DNA from: Rhodopseudomonas sp.
GTDB taxonomy: Bacteria; Pseudomonadota; Alphaproteobacteria; Rhizobiales; Xanthobacteraceae
Direction of reading: 5' to 3'
Length of the DNA: 64,000 bases
NCBI RefSeq assembly: GCF_013377015.1
Contig: NZ_JACABA010000001.1
Span: 1,127,771 to 1,191,770 of the forward strand
Shown: positions 63,916 to 64,000 of the stretch, one piece after another
Layout: each line of letters starts with the position of its first letter
Position numbering within the stretch: position 1 is the stretch's first letter
The notes under the pieces: model-generated
The model's database searches: none
What the model saw: the letters and a program-made list of their open reading frames with translations, nothing else
What the model was told of the DNA's origin: nothing
Program-made: the position numbers and the translations under genes

Positions 63916-64000
63916 CTAGGCTTGGTCCAGCCCGTACAGTGTATGCAGCGTCCGCACCGCCAGTTCGGTATAGGCGGCGTCGATCAGCACCGAAAACTTG
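63916..64000 (-). CDS. lysC: Aspartate kinase, C-terminal end only
   Basis: The last 28 codons on the minus strand read KFSVLIDAAYTELAVRTLHT and end YGLDQA-stop, the C-terminal tail of aspartokinase (ACT domain end). The rest lies beyond the window. Position upstream of ptsP agrees. Feeds the lysine pathway that includes dapD and dapE here. Confidence 0.85.
   Translation of the reverse strand, partial: KFSVLIDAAYTELAVRTLHTLYGLDQA

Overview
The window comes from a GC-rich alphaproteobacterium. Gene content and order (lysC-ptsP-prfA-prmC, rpmH-rnpA-yidC-ysxC-argB, def-fmt-truA, dnaX-ybaB-recR), protein character and dense palindromic intergenic repeats fit the Bradyrhizobium/Rhodopseudomonas group, most likely Rhodopseudomonas. 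This is inference from sequence style; no search was run.

The left half (about 1-31 kb) is an accessory catabolic region. Positions 1-9.9 kb hold a branched-chain-type (Liv) ABC importer, a two-subunit N,N-dimethylformamidase and a LuxR-type regulator: a short-chain amide uptake and hydrolysis module releasing an amine and formate. The permease and the amidase small subunit share one uninterrupted reading frame. Positions 10-15.7 kb hold an AraC-type regulator, an APC permease, a copper/topaquinone amine oxidase and a small membrane protein that may handle copper, which suits primary-amine use. Positions 16.6-30.7 kb hold a complete soluble di-iron monooxygenase operon of the propane monooxygenase type (order alpha, reductase, beta, coupling protein). 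It carries a dedicated GroEL-like chaperonin, a DUF59 protein, an amidohydrolase, two small unknown proteins and an alcohol dehydrogenase. All lie on the minus strand, downstream of a near-perfect sigma-54 promoter, and are flanked by two AcoR-like sigma-54 activators. The likely chemistry is alkane or ketone hydroxylation followed by alcohol oxidation.

The right half (31-64 kb) is core genome: tRNA-Arg(ACG), a sensor kinase, rpmH/rnpA/yidC, ysxC, argB, dapD/dapE, truA/fmt/def, rmuC, ampG, recR/ybaB/dnaX, the SRP RNA, a HIT protein, nudC, a PfkB kinase, gloB, a DUF4167 protein, prmC/prfA, ptsP and the 3' end of lysC.

At least five families of palindromic repeat sit between the core genes. 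One 43-bp arm occurs as a perfect inverted pair around a small GIY-YIG nuclease gene (46955-47371), and related arms occur nearby without any gene. This looks like a self-contained element with non-autonomous hairpin relatives and is the best candidate here for an undescribed system. Next in interest are the sigma-54 monooxygenase operon with its unknown accessory proteins and the permease/amidase fusion.
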